Of a DNA stretch of 64,000 nt, positions 37,338 through 46,885 are shown one piece after another. The stretch is from Dokdonella sp. (lineage in GTDB: Bacteria; Pseudomonadota; Gammaproteobacteria; Xanthomonadales; Rhodanobacteraceae): positions 248,001-312,000 of the forward strand of contig NZ_JAGIAG010000006.1 of the NCBI RefSeq assembly GCF_017744955.1, given 5' to 3'. Position 1 is the first letter of the stretch. Each line of letters begins with the position of its first letter. The notes under the pieces are model-generated. The model ran no database searches. It saw only the letters and a list, made by a program, of their open reading frames with translations, and was not told the origin of the DNA. Both the position numbers and the translations under genes were made by a program.

Positions 37338-39139
37338 CCGCCAACGGCTGGCTGCAACTCGGCCTCTACCTGCTCGTCCTGCTCGCTTGCGTCAAGCCGC
37401 TCGGCGCCTACATGGCGCAGGTCTTCGCCGACGCGCCGACGCGCGTGCGCCGTTTCGGCGCGCCGATCGAGCGTCTGATCTATCGCCTGGCCGGCGTACG
37501 CGCCGACGAGGACATGCCCTGGAAGCGCTACGCCCTCGCGATGCTCGCGTTCAACCTGCTCGGCCTGCTCGTGGTGTACCTGCTGCAACGCATGCAGGCG
37601 TGGCTGCCGCTGAATCCGCAGGGCTTCGGCGCGGTCGCGCCCGACTCGGCGATGAACACCGCGATCAGCTTCGCCACCAACACCAACTGGCAGGGCTACG
37701 CCGGCGAATCGACGATGAGCTATCTCACGCAGATGCTCGGTCTCGCGGTGCAGAACTTCCTCTCCGCCGCCACCGGCATCGCCGTGCTGATCGCGCTGAT
37801 CCGCGGCTTCGTGCGCAAGACGGCGCAGGGCATCGGCAATTTCTGGGTCGACCTGACGCGCAGCACGCTGTACGTACTGCTGCCGCTGTCGCTGCTGATC
37901 GCCCTGCTGCTCTCCTCGCAAGGCGTGGTGCAGAGTTTCAAGGGCTACGCAGACGTGCCGCTGCTGCAACCGACGACGCAGGTCGAGGCGGTCAAGGACG
38001 CCGACGGCAATGTGCGAAAAGATGCGGCGGGCAACGACGTGACCCGCGAAATCCCCGTCACCGCGCAGACCTTGCCGTTCGGCCCAGCCGCCTCGCAGAT
38101 CGCCATCAAGCACCTCGGCACCAACGGCGGCGGCTTCTTCAACGCGAACTCGGCGCATCCGTACGAGAACCCGACGCCGTTCTCCAACTTCCTCGAAATG
38201 CTGGCGATCCTGCTGATCCCCGCCGCGCTCTGCTACACCTTCGGCGCGATGGTCGGCGACCGCCGCCAGGGCTGGGCTTTGCTCGCCACGATGCTGGTGA
38301 TCTTCGTGCCGCTGGCGATCGGCTGCACGATGGCCGAGCAGGCCGGCAACCCTGCCTTGAGCGGACTGCCCGTCGACCAGCACGCCGCCGCCTTGCAGGC
38401 CGGCGGCAACATGGAAGGCAAGGAGACGCGCTTCGGCATCGCCGCCACCAGCCTGTTCGTGACCGTCACCACGGCGGCCTCGTGCGGCGCGGTGAACGCG
38501 ATGCACGACTCGCTGACGCCGCTCGGCGGCCTGGTGCCGATTTGGCTGATGCAGCTCGGCGAAGTCATCTTCGGCGGCGTCGGCTCGGGCTTGTACGGAC
38601 TGCTCGCGTTCGCGGTCGTCGCGGTCTTCATCGCCGGCCTGATGGTCGGGCGCACGCCGGAGTATCTCGGCAAGAAGATCGAAGCGTATGAAATGAAGAT
38701 GGCGAGCCTGGTCGTGCTGATCCCGTGCGCGCTGGTCGTCGTCGGCACCGCGGTCGCCGTGCTCGCCCCGCAAGGCGTCGCCGGCATCGCCAACCCCGGC
38801 ATCCACGGCTTCAGCGAGATCCTCTACGCGCTGTCGTCGGCGTCGAACAACAACGGCAGCGCGTTCGGCGGATTGTCGGCGAACACGCCGTTCTACAACG
38901 TCCTGCTCGGCATCTGCATGTTCATGGCGCGCTTCCCGCTGGCGATCGGCATGCTCGCGATCGCCGGTTCCCTCGCCGCGAAGAAGCAGGTGCCGGTGTC
39001 GGCCGGCACGCTGCCGACGCACACGCCGCTGTTCGTCGTGCTGCTCGCGTGCACGGTGATCGTGATCGGCGCGCTGACCTTCCTGCCGGCGCTCGCGCTC
39101 GGGCCGATCGCGGAGCAGTTGACGACGCTCGGCCACTGA
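37334..39139 (+). CDS. kdpA: K+-transporting ATPase, KdpA subunit
   Basis: The 601-residue channel-like subunit has about ten membrane segments. The four pore-loop regions are recognisable: [68 protein letters not shown] and [16 protein letters not shown]. It binds and conducts K+ in the high-affinity pump. ATG 37334 overlaps the kdpF stop. A 130-bp gap with two hairpins separates it from kdpB. Confidence 0.96.
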   Translation: MTANGWLQLGLYLLVLLACVKPLGAYMAQVFADAPTRVRRFGAPIERLIYRLAGVRADEDMPWKRYALAMLAFNLLGLLVVYLLQRMQAWLPLNPQGFGAVAPDSAMNTAISFATNTNWQGYAGESTMSYLTQMLGLAVQNFLSAATGIAVLIALIRGFVRKTAQGIGNFWVDLTRSTLYVLLPLSLLIALLLSSQGVVQSFKGYADVPLLQPTTQVEAVKDADGNVRKDAAGNDVTREIPVTAQTLPFGPAASQIAIKHLGTNGGGFFNANSAHPYENPTPFSNFLEMLAILLIPAALCYTFGAMVGDRRQGWALLATMLVIFVPLAIGCTMAEQAGNPALSGLPVDQHAAALQAGGNMEGKETRFGIAATSLFVTVTTAASCGAVNAMHDSLTPLGGLVPIWLMQLGEVIFGGVGSGLYGLLAFAVVAVFIAGLMVGRTPEYLGKKIEAYEMKMASLVVLIPCALVVVGTAVAVLAPQGVAGIANPGIHGFSEILYALSSASNNNGSAFGGLSANTPFYNVLLGICMFMARFPLAIGMLAIAGSLAAKKQVPVSAGTLPTHTPLFVVLLACTVIVIGALTFLPALALGPIAEQLTTLGH

Positions 39140-39155
39140 TCCCGCTCGCGCCGTC

Positions 39156-39232
39156 ATCCCGGCGAACGCCGGGATCCATCGGAGCTCCGCTCTGCGCGAC
39201 CGAAGCGGATGGGCTCCGGCATCGGCCGGAGC
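39156..39232. repeat. REP/BIME-like double hairpin between kdpA and kdpB
   Basis: Two inverted repeats lie in the gap. ATCCCGGC-GAAC-GCCGGGAT is at 39156-39175. GCTCCGGC-ATCG-GCCGGAGC is at 39213-39232. The first is the widespread 'CATCCCGGCGAA-GCCGGGATCCA' type of dispersed element. They interrupt an otherwise tightly packed operon. Confidence 0.75.
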
Positions 39233-39269
39233 GACGAGTCGAAACGCCCCATTCTTCCGGACTCCCTCG

Positions 39270-41366
39270 ATGACCATTTCCCACACCAGCGCACTCGACA
39301 AGAATCTGCTGCTCCCGGCGATCGCCGACGCGTTCCGCAAGCTGTCGCCGCGCCGGCAGTTCCGCAACCCGGTCATGTTCGTCGTCTTCGTCTGCAGCGC
39401 GCTGACGACCGGCTTGTGGCTGCAAGCCCTCGCCGGCCACGGCGAAGCGCCGGCCGGCTTCATTCTCGGCGTCGCGCTGTGGCTGTGGTTCACGCTGCTG
39501 TTCGCCAACTTCGCCGAGGCGATCGCCGAAGGCCGCGGCAAGGCGCAGGCGCAGAGCCTGCGCGGCGCGCGCCGCGACGTGACCGCGAAGAAGCTCGCCG
39601 CGGCGCGGCACGACGCCGCGGTCACCGTCATGTCCGCCAGCGATCTGCGCGTCGGCGACACCGTGCTGGTCGAAGCCGGCGACTTCGTGCCGGGCGACGG
39701 CGAAGTCGTCGACGGCGCCGCCTCGGTCGACGAAAGCGCGGTGACGGGCGAATCCGCTCCGGTGATCCGCGAATCCGGCGGCGATCGCAGTTCGGTCACC
39801 GGCGGCACGCGCGTGCTGTCGGACTGGATCGTGGTGCGCATCGCCAACAACCCGGGCGAGAGCTTCCTCGACCGCATGATCGCGATGGTCGAAGGCGCCA
39901 GCCGGCGCAAGACGCCCAACGAGATCGCGCTGACGATCCTGCTGGCCAAGTTCACGCTGATCTTCCTGCTCGCCTGCGCCACGCTGCTGCCGTATTCGCT
40001 CTACGCGGTGCAGAGCGCTGGCAGCGGTTCGCCGGTCACGATCACCGTGCTGGTCGCGCTGCTGGTGTGCCTGATTCCGACCACCATCGGCGGCCTGCTC
40101 TCGGCGATCGGCATCGCAGGCATGGACCGCATGATCCAGGCCAACGTGATCGCCACGTCCGGCCGCGCGGTTGAAGCCGCCGGCGACGTCGACGTGCTGA
40201 TGCTCGACAAGACCGGCACCATCACGCTCGGCAACCGGCAGGCGGTGGCTTTCCACCCGGCGCCCGGCGTCGAGGAAAGCGCGCTGGCCGACGCGGCCCA
40301 GCTCGCCTCGCTCGCCGACGAGACGCCGGAAGGCCGCAGCATCGTCGTGCTGGCGAAGGAACTGTTCGGCTTGCGTGAACGCCAGGTGGCGGGCGCCGGC
40401 ATCCAGTTCGTGCCGTTCACCGCGCAGACGCGCATGTCCGGCGTCGACCTGCCTGCTGATCCGTCGCGCCAAGGTGCGACGGGCGCCCGGCACATCCGCA
40501 AGGGCGCGCTCGACGCGGTGAGGAAATACCTCGAGACGCGGGGCGGACAACTGCCGCCGGCAGTGACGAAGGCGGCCGAGGACGTCGCGCGCCAGGGCGG
40601 CACGCCGCTGGTGGTCGCCGAGAACCAGCGCGCGCTCGGCGTGATCGAGCTGCGCGACATCGTCAAGGGCGGCATTCGCGAACGCTTCGCCGAACTGCGC
40701 GCGATGGGCATCAGGACCATCATGATCACCGGCGACAACCCGCTCACCGCGGCCTCGATCGCGGCCGAAGCCGGCGTCGACGACTACCTCGCCGAGGCGA
40801 CGCCGGAAGCCAAGCTCCAGCTGATCCGCGACATCCAGGCCGAAGGCCGGCTGGTCGCGATGTGCGGCGACGGCACCAACGACGCGCCCGCGCTGGCGCA
40901 GGCCGACGTCGCGGTCGCGATGAACAGCGGCACGCAGGCCGCGAAAGAGGCCGGCAACATGGTCGACCTCGACTCCAACCCGACCAAGCTGATCGAGATC
41001 GTCGAGATCGGCAAGCAGATGCTGATCACGCGCGGCGCGCTGACCACGTTCTCGATCGCCAATGACGTGGCGAAGTACTTCGCGATCATTCCGGCCGCGT
41101 TCGCCAGCACCTATCCGTCGTTGAACGCGCTCAACGTCATGCATCTGGCCACGCCGCAGAGCGCGATCCTGTCGGCGGTCATCTTCAACGCGCTGATCAT
41201 CGTCTTCCTGATCCCGCTCGCCCTCAAGGGCGTGCATTACCGCGCGATGAGCGCGGCACGACTCCTGCGCCGCAACCTGCTGGTGTTCGGCCTGATCGGC
41301 CTCGCGGTGCCGTTCGTCGGCATCAAGCTGATCGACGTGCTGCTGGTCGCCTGCGGCCTTTCCTGA
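39270..41366 (+). CDS. kdpB: K+-transporting P-type ATPase, KdpB subunit
   Basis: The 698-residue P-type ATPase has the actuator motif TGES (in [12 protein letters not shown]), the phosphorylated Asp in [12 protein letters not shown] (~313), the nucleotide-binding KGALDAV and the hinge [30 protein letters not shown]. It energises K+ uptake by KdpA. Compared with the usual ~680 residues it is full length. It is followed after 10 bp by a 63-codon ORF. Confidence 0.96.
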   Translation: MTISHTSALDKNLLLPAIADAFRKLSPRRQFRNPVMFVVFVCSALTTGLWLQALAGHGEAPAGFILGVALWLWFTLLFANFAEAIAEGRGKAQAQSLRGARRDVTAKKLAAARHDAAVTVMSASDLRVGDTVLVEAGDFVPGDGEVVDGAASVDESAVTGESAPVIRESGGDRSSVTGGTRVLSDWIVVRIANNPGESFLDRMIAMVEGASRRKTPNEIALTILLAKFTLIFLLACATLLPYSLYAVQSAGSGSPVTITVLVALLVCLIPTTIGGLLSAIGIAGMDRMIQANVIATSGRAVEAAGDVDVLMLDKTGTITLGNRQAVAFHPAPGVEESALADAAQLASLADETPEGRSIVVLAKELFGLRERQVAGAGIQFVPFTAQTRMSGVDLPADPSRQGATGARHIRKGALDAVRKYLETRGGQLPPAVTKAAEDVARQGGTPLVVAENQRALGVIELRDIVKGGIRERFAELRAMGIRTIMITGDNPLTAASIAAEAGVDDYLAEATPEAKLQLIRDIQAEGRLVAMCGDGTNDAPALAQADVAVAMNSGTQAAKEAGNMVDLDSNPTKLIEIVEIGKQMLITRGALTTFSIANDVAKYFAIIPAAFASTYPSLNALNVMHLATPQSAILSAVIFNALIIVFLIPLALKGVHYRAMSAARLLRRNLLVFGLIGLAVPFVGIKLIDVLLVACGLS

Positions 41367-41376
41367 GGAACTCCCG

Positions 41377-41568
41377 ATGCGTACTCATCTGTTGCGAGCC
41401 GTCTATCCGTCCGTCGCGACGAGCGAACCCGATACCGGCTGCGCCGCCAATGACGCCAGCTACGCCGGCGACGACACGGTCGCCGCGAAGACCCGCCCGA
41501 GTCCGGTCGCGCCGCATGCGCGCGACGAGCACGACGACTACGTCCTCGGCGGCTACGCCGGCATCTGA
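41377..41568 (+). CDS. Small hypothetical protein within the kdp operon (63 aa)
   Basis: The 63-residue ORF starts 11 bp after kdpB, with GAGGAA seven bases before the ATG. The product is hydrophilic, without a signal or membrane helix. Its C-terminus is acidic and aromatic (DEHDDYVLGGYAGI). It has two Tyr-Ala/Gly motifs and one Cys. Position and ribosome-binding site support expression; no homologue is known to me. Confidence 0.5.
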   Translation: MRTHLLRAVYPSVATSEPDTGCAANDASYAGDDTVAAKTRPSPVAPHARDEHDDYVLGGYAGI

Positions 41569-41596
41569 CCGCCCCCGATTCGAACAAGGACTGCCT

Positions 41597-42406
41597 GTGA
41601 AAAAGAAGATTCTTCCGGCCGCCCTCGCCTTCGCCGGCCTCGCCGGCGGCGCGAGCGCGGAAGCCGACGAAGCTGCCTACACCGTCAACGGCAACGTGGC
41701 GCTGACCTCCGACTACGTCTTCCGCGGCCTGACCCAGACCTGGGGCCGTCCTGCGATCCAGGGCGGCGCCGACCTCACGATGAAGAACGGCTTCGCCGCC
41801 GGCCTCTGGGGTTCGAGCGTCAGCGACGGCAGCTATCCCGGCGGTTCGACGGAGCTGGACCTGTACGCGAGCTACGGCCGCCCGATCGACGAGGATTGGT
41901 CGTGGCGCGCGGGCCTCTACGGCTATCTGTATCCGGGTGCGAACCTCGACGAAGCCGGGCTGCGCTCGCGTTCGTTCAACACCGTGGAAGCGAACCTCGC
42001 CGTGAGCTGGAAGCAGTGGACGCTGAAGTGGAACCGCGCACTGACCGACTACTTCGGCGTCGACCGCGAACAGGGCTATCGCGGCGACTCCAAGGGCACG
42101 ACCTACTGGCAACTGGAAGGCGCGTATCCGCTGAGCCCGCGATGGACGCTGACCGTGCGCGCCGGCTACACCGACTACGGCACCGAGCTGATCGCGCCGA
42201 ACGCCGACGGCGCGCGCGACCCGAGCTACGCCGACTTCGGTCTCGGTCTGAAATATCAGATCGACGCGCGCTGGTCGCTGATCGGCGTCGCCACCCATGC
42301 CACCAACGCGCGCTTCTATCGCCACACCGCAAGCTTCGACGACGCGAACGACACGCGCGACGTCGGCGGCACGCGCGGGTTCGTGCAGTTGCAAGGCACT
42401 TTCTGA
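41597..42406 (+). CDS. TorF family putative porin (TIGR02001-type)
   Basis: The 269-residue protein starts at GTG 41597 (MKKKILPAALAFAGLAGGASAEAD), with AAGGA upstream and a clear signal peptide. The rest is an amphipathic beta-barrel: VNGNVALTSDYVFRGLTQTWGRPAIQGGADL, alternating aromatic strands, and a C-terminal Phe (FVQLQGTF). Proteins of this family (Gcw_chp) are 12-16-stranded outer-membrane barrels of unclear cargo. Here it sits between kdpB and kdpC, suggesting outer-membrane K+ entry coupled to the Kdp pump (inference). Confidence 0.87.
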   Translation: MKKKILPAALAFAGLAGGASAEADEAAYTVNGNVALTSDYVFRGLTQTWGRPAIQGGADLTMKNGFAAGLWGSSVSDGSYPGGSTELDLYASYGRPIDEDWSWRAGLYGYLYPGANLDEAGLRSRSFNTVEANLAVSWKQWTLKWNRALTDYFGVDREQGYRGDSKGTTYWQLEGAYPLSPRWTLTVRAGYTDYGTELIAPNADGARDPSYADFGLGLKYQIDARWSLIGVATHATNARFYRHTASFDDANDTRDVGGTRGFVQLQGTF

Positions 42407-42414
42407 TCGCTGGC

Positions 42415-42446
42415 CTCGTCGTTCCGGTGAACCGCGGAACGACGAG
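42415..42446 (+). other. Perfect 12-bp hairpin between the porin gene and kdpC
   Basis: CTCGTCGTTCCG and CGGAACGACGAG are exact inverted repeats around GTGAACCG. No T-run follows. It could be a weak attenuator or an mRNA-processing/stabilising structure within the operon. Confidence 0.6.
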
Positions 42447-42463
42447 ACGACGGAGTCGACATC

Positions 42464-43033
42464 ATGCTGAACATCCTTCGCCCCGCCCTGCTCCTCCTGC
42501 TGATCCTCACCGGCGTCACCGGTGTGCTCTATCCGCTCGCGGTCACCGGACTCGCGCAAGCGATGTTTCCCGACCGAGCCAACGGCAGCCTCATCGTGCG
42601 CGACGGCAAAGCCGTCGGCTCGGAGCTGATCGGCCAATCCTTCACCGACCCGAAATACTTCTGGGGCCGCCCGTCGGCGACCGCGCCGTTCGCGAACAAT
42701 GCCGCCGCGTCCGGCGGTTCCAACCAGGGACCGACCAATCCGGCGCTGACCGAAGCGGCCAGGCAACGCCTGCAAGCGCTGCGCGCGGCCGATCCGGGCA
42801 ACACGACACCGGTACCGGTCGAACTCGTCACCGCCTCGGGCAGCGGTCTCGATCCGCACATCTCGCCGGCCGCGGCGGCCTATCAGGTCGCCCGCGTCGC
42901 CCGCGCGCGCGGACTCGCGCCGGCCGCAGTCGAGGCATTCGTCGCGCGGGCGACCGAAGGCCGCCAGTTCGGCCTGCTCGGCGAGCCGCGCGTGAACGTG
43001 CTCGAATTGAATCTGGCTCTCGACGGCCGCTAG
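42464..43033 (+). CDS. kdpC: K+-transporting ATPase, KdpC subunit
   Basis: The 189-residue subunit has one N-terminal membrane helix ([28 protein letters not shown]). The periplasmic domain has [18 protein letters not shown], the conserved [11 protein letters not shown], and [15 protein letters not shown] near the end. It binds ATP cooperatively with KdpB and is required for assembly. ATG 42464 gives the family N-terminus. The following 204-bp gap to kdpD contains the palindromic repeat copy B. Confidence 0.94.
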   Translation: MLNILRPALLLLLILTGVTGVLYPLAVTGLAQAMFPDRANGSLIVRDGKAVGSELIGQSFTDPKYFWGRPSATAPFANNAAASGGSNQGPTNPALTEAARQRLQALRAADPGNTTPVPVELVTASGSGLDPHISPAAAAYQVARVARARGLAPAAVEAFVARATEGRQFGLLGEPRVNVLELNLALDGR

Positions 43034-43057
43034 CTCGTTCGCGTGCGGTTCTTCCGA

Positions 43058-43160
43058 GAGAGCGGTTTCTCGCGGAGACGCAGAGGACGCGGAGAAGATC
43101 AAGAAATCTTCTACTTTTTTCTTTCTCCGCGTTCTCTGCGGCTCTGCGAGAGAACGGCCT
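43058..43160. repeat. Palindromic intergenic repeat, copy B (between kdpC and kdpD)
   Basis: The left arm (~43058-43098, with TCTCGCGGAGACGCAGAG) and the right arm (~43120-43158, with TCTCCGCGTTCTCTGCGG) are near-complementary. The loop is AT-rich (~43099-43119, including CTACTTTTTT). The transcript would fold into a long stem, so it could act as an attenuator between the pump and sensor genes. Related in sequence to copy A at 36941-37041. Confidence 0.75.
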
Positions 43161-43237
43161 TTCGATCGCAACCGCAGAAAACATAGCCATCCCAGCGCCG
43201 CTTGCCGCATGATGGACGCGGTCCGAAGCGCCGTCGC

Positions 43238-46000
43238 ATGCCAACTTCCGGAAACTTCGAGCGTCCCGATCCCGATGCCCTGCTCGCGCGCGTGCAGGAC
43301 GACACCGCGCGGGCGCAGCGCGGGCGGCTGAAGATCTTCTTCGGCGCGACGGCCGGCGTCGGCAAGAGCTATGCGATGCTCGAAGTCGCGCGCCGCCAGC
43401 AGGCCGACGGCGTCGACGTCGTCGTCGGCTACGTCGAGCTTCACGGCCGCCCCGAAACCGAGGCGCTGCTCGACGGCCTCGAGGTTCTGCCGCCGATGCG
43501 GCTCGACCATCGCGGCCTGGCGCTGACCGAATTCGATCTCGACGCCGCGCTGGCGCGGCGGCCGCAGCTGCTGCTGGTCGACGAACTCGCGCACAGCAAC
43601 CACCCCGGCGCGCGTCACCCCAAGCGCTGGCAGGACGTGCAGGAACTGCTCGAAGCCGGCATCGACGTCTACACCACCGTCAACGTCCAGCACCTGGAAA
43701 GCCTCAACGACGTCGTCGCGCAGATCACCGGCGTGCAGGTGCGCGAAACCGTGCCGGACAAGGTGTTCGCCGAAGCCGACGACGTCGAGCTGGTCGACTT
43801 GCCGCCGGACGAACTGCTCGAACGCCTGCGCGAAGGCAAGGTCTACCTGCCCGACAAGGCGCGCCAGGCGGCCGACGGCTTCTTCCGCAAGGGCAACCTG
43901 ATCGCGCTGCGCCAGCTCGCGCTGCGCGCCACCGCCGATCGCGTCGACGCCGCGCTGCGCGAGTATCGCGACCGCCACGCGATCTCGGCCACCTGGGCCG
44001 CCACCGATCGCATCCTGGTCTGCGTCGGGCCCGACCCGTTGTCGGCGCGGCTGGTGCGCTCGGCGCGGCGCATGGCGACGGCCTCGCATGCGCCGTGGCT
44101 GGCCGTCTACGTCGAGACGCCGGCGCTGACGCACCTGCCGCAATCGGCGCGCGACCGCATCCTGGCGACCTTGAAGCTGGCCGAGCAGCTCGGCGCCGAA
44201 ACCGCCAACCTCAGCGGCGAAAGCGTGCCGGCGACCCTGCTCGCGTTCGCGCGCCAGCGCAACGTCAGCCGCATCGTCGTCGGCAAGCCGGCGCGCGGCG
44301 GCTGGCTGGCGCGCTTCCGGCCGTCGCTGGTCGACGAGCTGATCCGCCGCAGCGGCGCGATCGACGTCTACGTGATCAACGGCGAAATCGGCGACGAAGG
44401 CCCGGCGACACCGCGCATCCCCATGCGCAGCAGCCGCTGGCCGGCATATGCGAAGGCGCTCGCGGTGATCGCCATGGCGACCTTGATCGGCTCGCAGATG
44501 GTCGGCCGCTTCGAAAGCACCAACGTGGTGATGGTCTACCTGCTCGGCACGGTGCTGGTCGCCGCGCGCTTCGGACGCGGGCCGTCGGTGCTCGCCTCGG
44601 TGCTCAGCGTCGCGCTGTTCGACTTCCTGTTCGTGCCGCCGCAGTTCTCCTTCGCGGTGTCCGACACGCAGTACCTGATCACCTTCGGCGTGATGCTGAC
44701 GACCGCGCTGGTGGTCAGCCACCTGACCGCGCTCGGCAAGCGCCAGGCCTCGGTGGCGCGCCAGCGCGAGCGGCGCAGCGCCGAGTTGTACGCGCTCAGC
44801 CGCGAACTCGCGCGCCGCCGCAACCTCGAGGATCTGTCCAAGTACCTCGTGCGCCACGTGCTCGCCAGCGTCGACGGCGAAGCCGCCGTGCTGCTGCCGG
44901 ACGCCGACGGCAAGATCCAGGATCCGACGCACTTCTGCGATCGCGGCGCCGAACGTGCACCGGCGCAGCGCACGCACTATCCGGTGCCCGGCAACGACCT
45001 CGGCATCGCGCAGTGGGCCTACGACCATCGCCGGAAGGCCGGCCTGAACACCGATACGCTGGCCAGCGCCGGCGCGATCTACCTGCCGCTGCTGTCGCTG
45101 AAGAGCGCGGGCAAGGCGACCGCTCCCGCCGCCGCGGAGTCGCGCGACACCCGCTGCATCGGCGTGCTCGGCCTGCGTCCGGTCGATCCGCGCCAGCTGT
45201 CGATCCCCGAGCAGATGCACCTGGTCGAAGCGCTGGTCAACCAGACCGCGGTGGCGATGGAACGCGTGCAGCTCGCCGACGCCGCGCAGCGCGCCGGCGT
45301 GCAGGTCGAATCCGAACGCCTGCGCAACACGCTGCTGGCGGCGATCTCGCACGACTTCCGCACGCCGCTGGCGACGATCATCGGTGCCGCTTCCACGCTG
45401 CAGGGCAGCGCGCTCGACGCGCCGCAGCGACAGGCGCTGCTCGACGGCGTGCTGCACGAAGCGCAGCGCATGAACCGCCTGATCGGCAACCTGCTCGACC
45501 TGACCCGCCTCAGCGAGGAGCCGATCCCGCTGCGCCGCGACTGGATCGCCGTCGACGAACTCGTCGGCGCCGTGCTGGCGCGCCTGCGCGAACTGCTCGC
45601 GACGCATCCGGTCACGCTGAGGATCGAGGACGACCTGCCGCTCGTGTCCGGCGACGAGGTCATGCTGGAGCAGTTGCTGTCGAACCTGCTGGAAAACGCG
45701 GCGCGGCACACGCCGCCCGGTACCGCGGTGGAGATCGCCGCGCGCACCGAAGGCGCCGATCTCGCCTTGAACGTGCGCGATCACGGCGGCGGTTTCCGCG
45801 ACGGCGAGGAGGCGCGCGTGTTCGACAAGTTCCACCAGGGCGCACGCGAGCGCGCGCAGAGCGGGTTCGGCCTCGGGCTGGCGATCTGCAAGGCGATCGT
45901 CGACGCGCACGGCGGCACGATCGACGCGCGCAATGCCGACGGCGGCGGAGCGGAGTTCCGCGTGCGATTGCCGCTGCGGCCGCGCGAGGTCGGCGCATGA
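43238..46000 (+). CDS. kdpD: Osmosensitive K+ channel sensor histidine kinase KdpD
   Basis: The 920-residue kinase has an N-terminal KdpD domain with Walker A FFGATAGVGKSYAML (~36) and LLLVDELAHSNHPGARH (Walker B-like). A universal stress domain follows (~240-380). A four-segment membrane region lies at ~400-500 (QFSFAVSDTQYLITFGVM), then GAF. The kinase core has the phosphorylated His in AAISHDFRTPLATI (~704), N box LLSNLLENAARHTPPGT and G boxes DHGGGF and GFGLGLAI. ATG 43238 is chosen over a TTG 12 codons upstream. It detects K+ limitation or turgor and phosphorylates KdpE. Confidence 0.95.
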   Translation: MPTSGNFERPDPDALLARVQDDTARAQRGRLKIFFGATAGVGKSYAMLEVARRQQADGVDVVVGYVELHGRPETEALLDGLEVLPPMRLDHRGLALTEFDLDAALARRPQLLLVDELAHSNHPGARHPKRWQDVQELLEAGIDVYTTVNVQHLESLNDVVAQITGVQVRETVPDKVFAEADDVELVDLPPDELLERLREGKVYLPDKARQAADGFFRKGNLIALRQLALRATADRVDAALREYRDRHAISATWAATDRILVCVGPDPLSARLVRSARRMATASHAPWLAVYVETPALTHLPQSARDRILATLKLAEQLGAETANLSGESVPATLLAFARQRNVSRIVVGKPARGGWLARFRPSLVDELIRRSGAIDVYVINGEIGDEGPATPRIPMRSSRWPAYAKALAVIAMATLIGSQMVGRFESTNVVMVYLLGTVLVAARFGRGPSVLASVLSVALFDFLFVPPQFSFAVSDTQYLITFGVMLTTALVVSHLTALGKRQASVARQRERRSAELYALSRELARRRNLEDLSKYLVRHVLASVDGEAAVLLPDADGKIQDPTHFCDRGAERAPAQRTHYPVPGNDLGIAQWAYDHRRKAGLNTDTLASAGAIYLPLLSLKSAGKATAPAAAESRDTRCIGVLGLRPVDPRQLSIPEQMHLVEALVNQTAVAMERVQLADAAQRAGVQVESERLRNTLLAAISHDFRTPLATIIGAASTLQGSALDAPQRQALLDGVLHEAQRMNRLIGNLLDLTRLSEEPIPLRRDWIAVDELVGAVLARLRELLATHPVTLRIEDDLPLVSGDEVMLEQLLSNLLENAARHTPPGTAVEIAARTEGADLALNVRDHGGGFRDGEEARVFDKFHQGARERAQSGFGLGLAICKAIVDAHGGTIDARNADGGGAEFRVRLPLRPREVGA

Positions 46001-46707
46001 GCGCACCGCGCCCGAACCTGCTGCTGGTCGAGGACGATCCGCAGATCCAGCGCTTCCTCGCCACCGCGCTCGACGCGCACGGTTACGCGCTGCGCATCGC
46101 CGGCAGCGGCAACGAGGGCTTGCAGCTCGCCGCGCTGCACCAGCCGGACATCGCGATCGTCGACATCGGCTTGCCGGACATCTCCGGCCTGGATCTGATC
46201 GCGCGCCTGCGCGAGTGGTACGCGCAGCCGATCCTGGTGCTGTCGGCGCGCGAACGCGAGGCCGATAAGGTCGCCGCGCTCGATCTGGGCGCCGACGACT
46301 ACCTGACCAAGCCGTTCGGCATCGGCGAGCTGCTCGCGCGCCTGCGCGTGATGCAGCGCCACCTGGCCGGACGCGAGGCGGCCGGCGAGAGTCCGCGCAT
46401 CGAGATCGGCGACATCACGCTCGACCTTGCCGCGCGGCGCGTTCTGCGCGGCGACGAAGACGTGCATCTGACGCCGATCGAGTACCAGCTGCTGGCGACG
46501 CTGGCGCGCCATCGCGGCAAGGTGCTGACGCATCGCCAGCTGCTGCGCGAGGTCTGGGGCGCGGCGCACACCGAATCGCCGCAGTACCTGCGCATCTACA
46601 TGCGCTCGCTGCGCAAGAAGATCGAAACCGATCCGGCGCGGCCGCGCTGGCTGACGACCGAAGTCGGCGTCGGCTATCGGCTGGCCGACGGCGAGGAGCG
46701 GATCTGA
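45997..46707 (+). CDS. kdpE: Response regulator KdpE
   Basis: The 236-residue protein has an N-terminal receiver domain with the acidic pair in LLLVEDDPQ, the phospho-acceptor Asp in AIVDIGLPD (~54) and Lys in DDYLTKPF. The C-terminal winged helix contains HLTPIEYQLLATLARHRGKVLTHRQLLREVWG and LRIYMRSLRKKIE. Its ATG overlaps the kdpD stop (ATGA). It would bind the direct repeat at 37062-37078. Last gene of the unit; a tRNA-Arg follows. Confidence 0.95.
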   Translation: MSAPRPNLLLVEDDPQIQRFLATALDAHGYALRIAGSGNEGLQLAALHQPDIAIVDIGLPDISGLDLIARLREWYAQPILVLSAREREADKVAALDLGADDYLTKPFGIGELLARLRVMQRHLAGREAAGESPRIEIGDITLDLAARRVLRGDEDVHLTPIEYQLLATLARHRGKVLTHRQLLREVWGAAHTESPQYLRIYMRSLRKKIETDPARPRWLTTEVGVGYRLADGEERI

Positions 46708-46790
46708 GCGCGCGAGCGGCAATCGCGCCGCATCCGCGTGGCGGTGGAGCGGATGGATCCTCGGCCTGCCCTTCGCGCGAGATGCCGCGC

Positions 46791-46796
46791 TACAAT
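46791..46796 (+). promoter_or_regulatory. Likely -10 element of tRNA-Arg
   Basis: TACAAT (5 of 6 consensus bases) lies 11 bp before the tRNA 5' end, the expected distance for a start near 46803. The -35 is weak, as is common for GC-rich genomes. Confidence 0.5.
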
Positions 46797-46807
46797 CCGC
46801 GCCGCGC

Positions 46808-46884
46808 GGCCCCGTAGCTCAGCTGGATAGAGCGCGCCCCTCCTAAGGGCGAGGTCACAGGTTCAACTCCTGTCGGGGTCGCCA
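46808..46884 (+). tRNA. tRNA-Arg (anticodon CCU)
   Basis: The 77-nt sequence folds fully. The acceptor is GGCCCCG with CGGGGTC (one G-U) and discriminator G plus encoded CCA. The D arm is GCTC/GAGC, and the anticodon stem CGCCC/GGGCG has loop CTCCTAA, giving CCU. The T arm contains GTTCAACTC. It reads AGG, a rare Arg codon in GC-rich genomes. It ends two bases before the convergent HIT gene's stop. Confidence 0.96.
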
Positions 46885-46885
46885 A

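Noticed and set aside
41237..46006. A 1589-codon minus-strand open frame over kdpC-kdpD
   Set aside because: Antisense shadow of kdpD, kdpC and the porin, whose + strand products have all family motifs.
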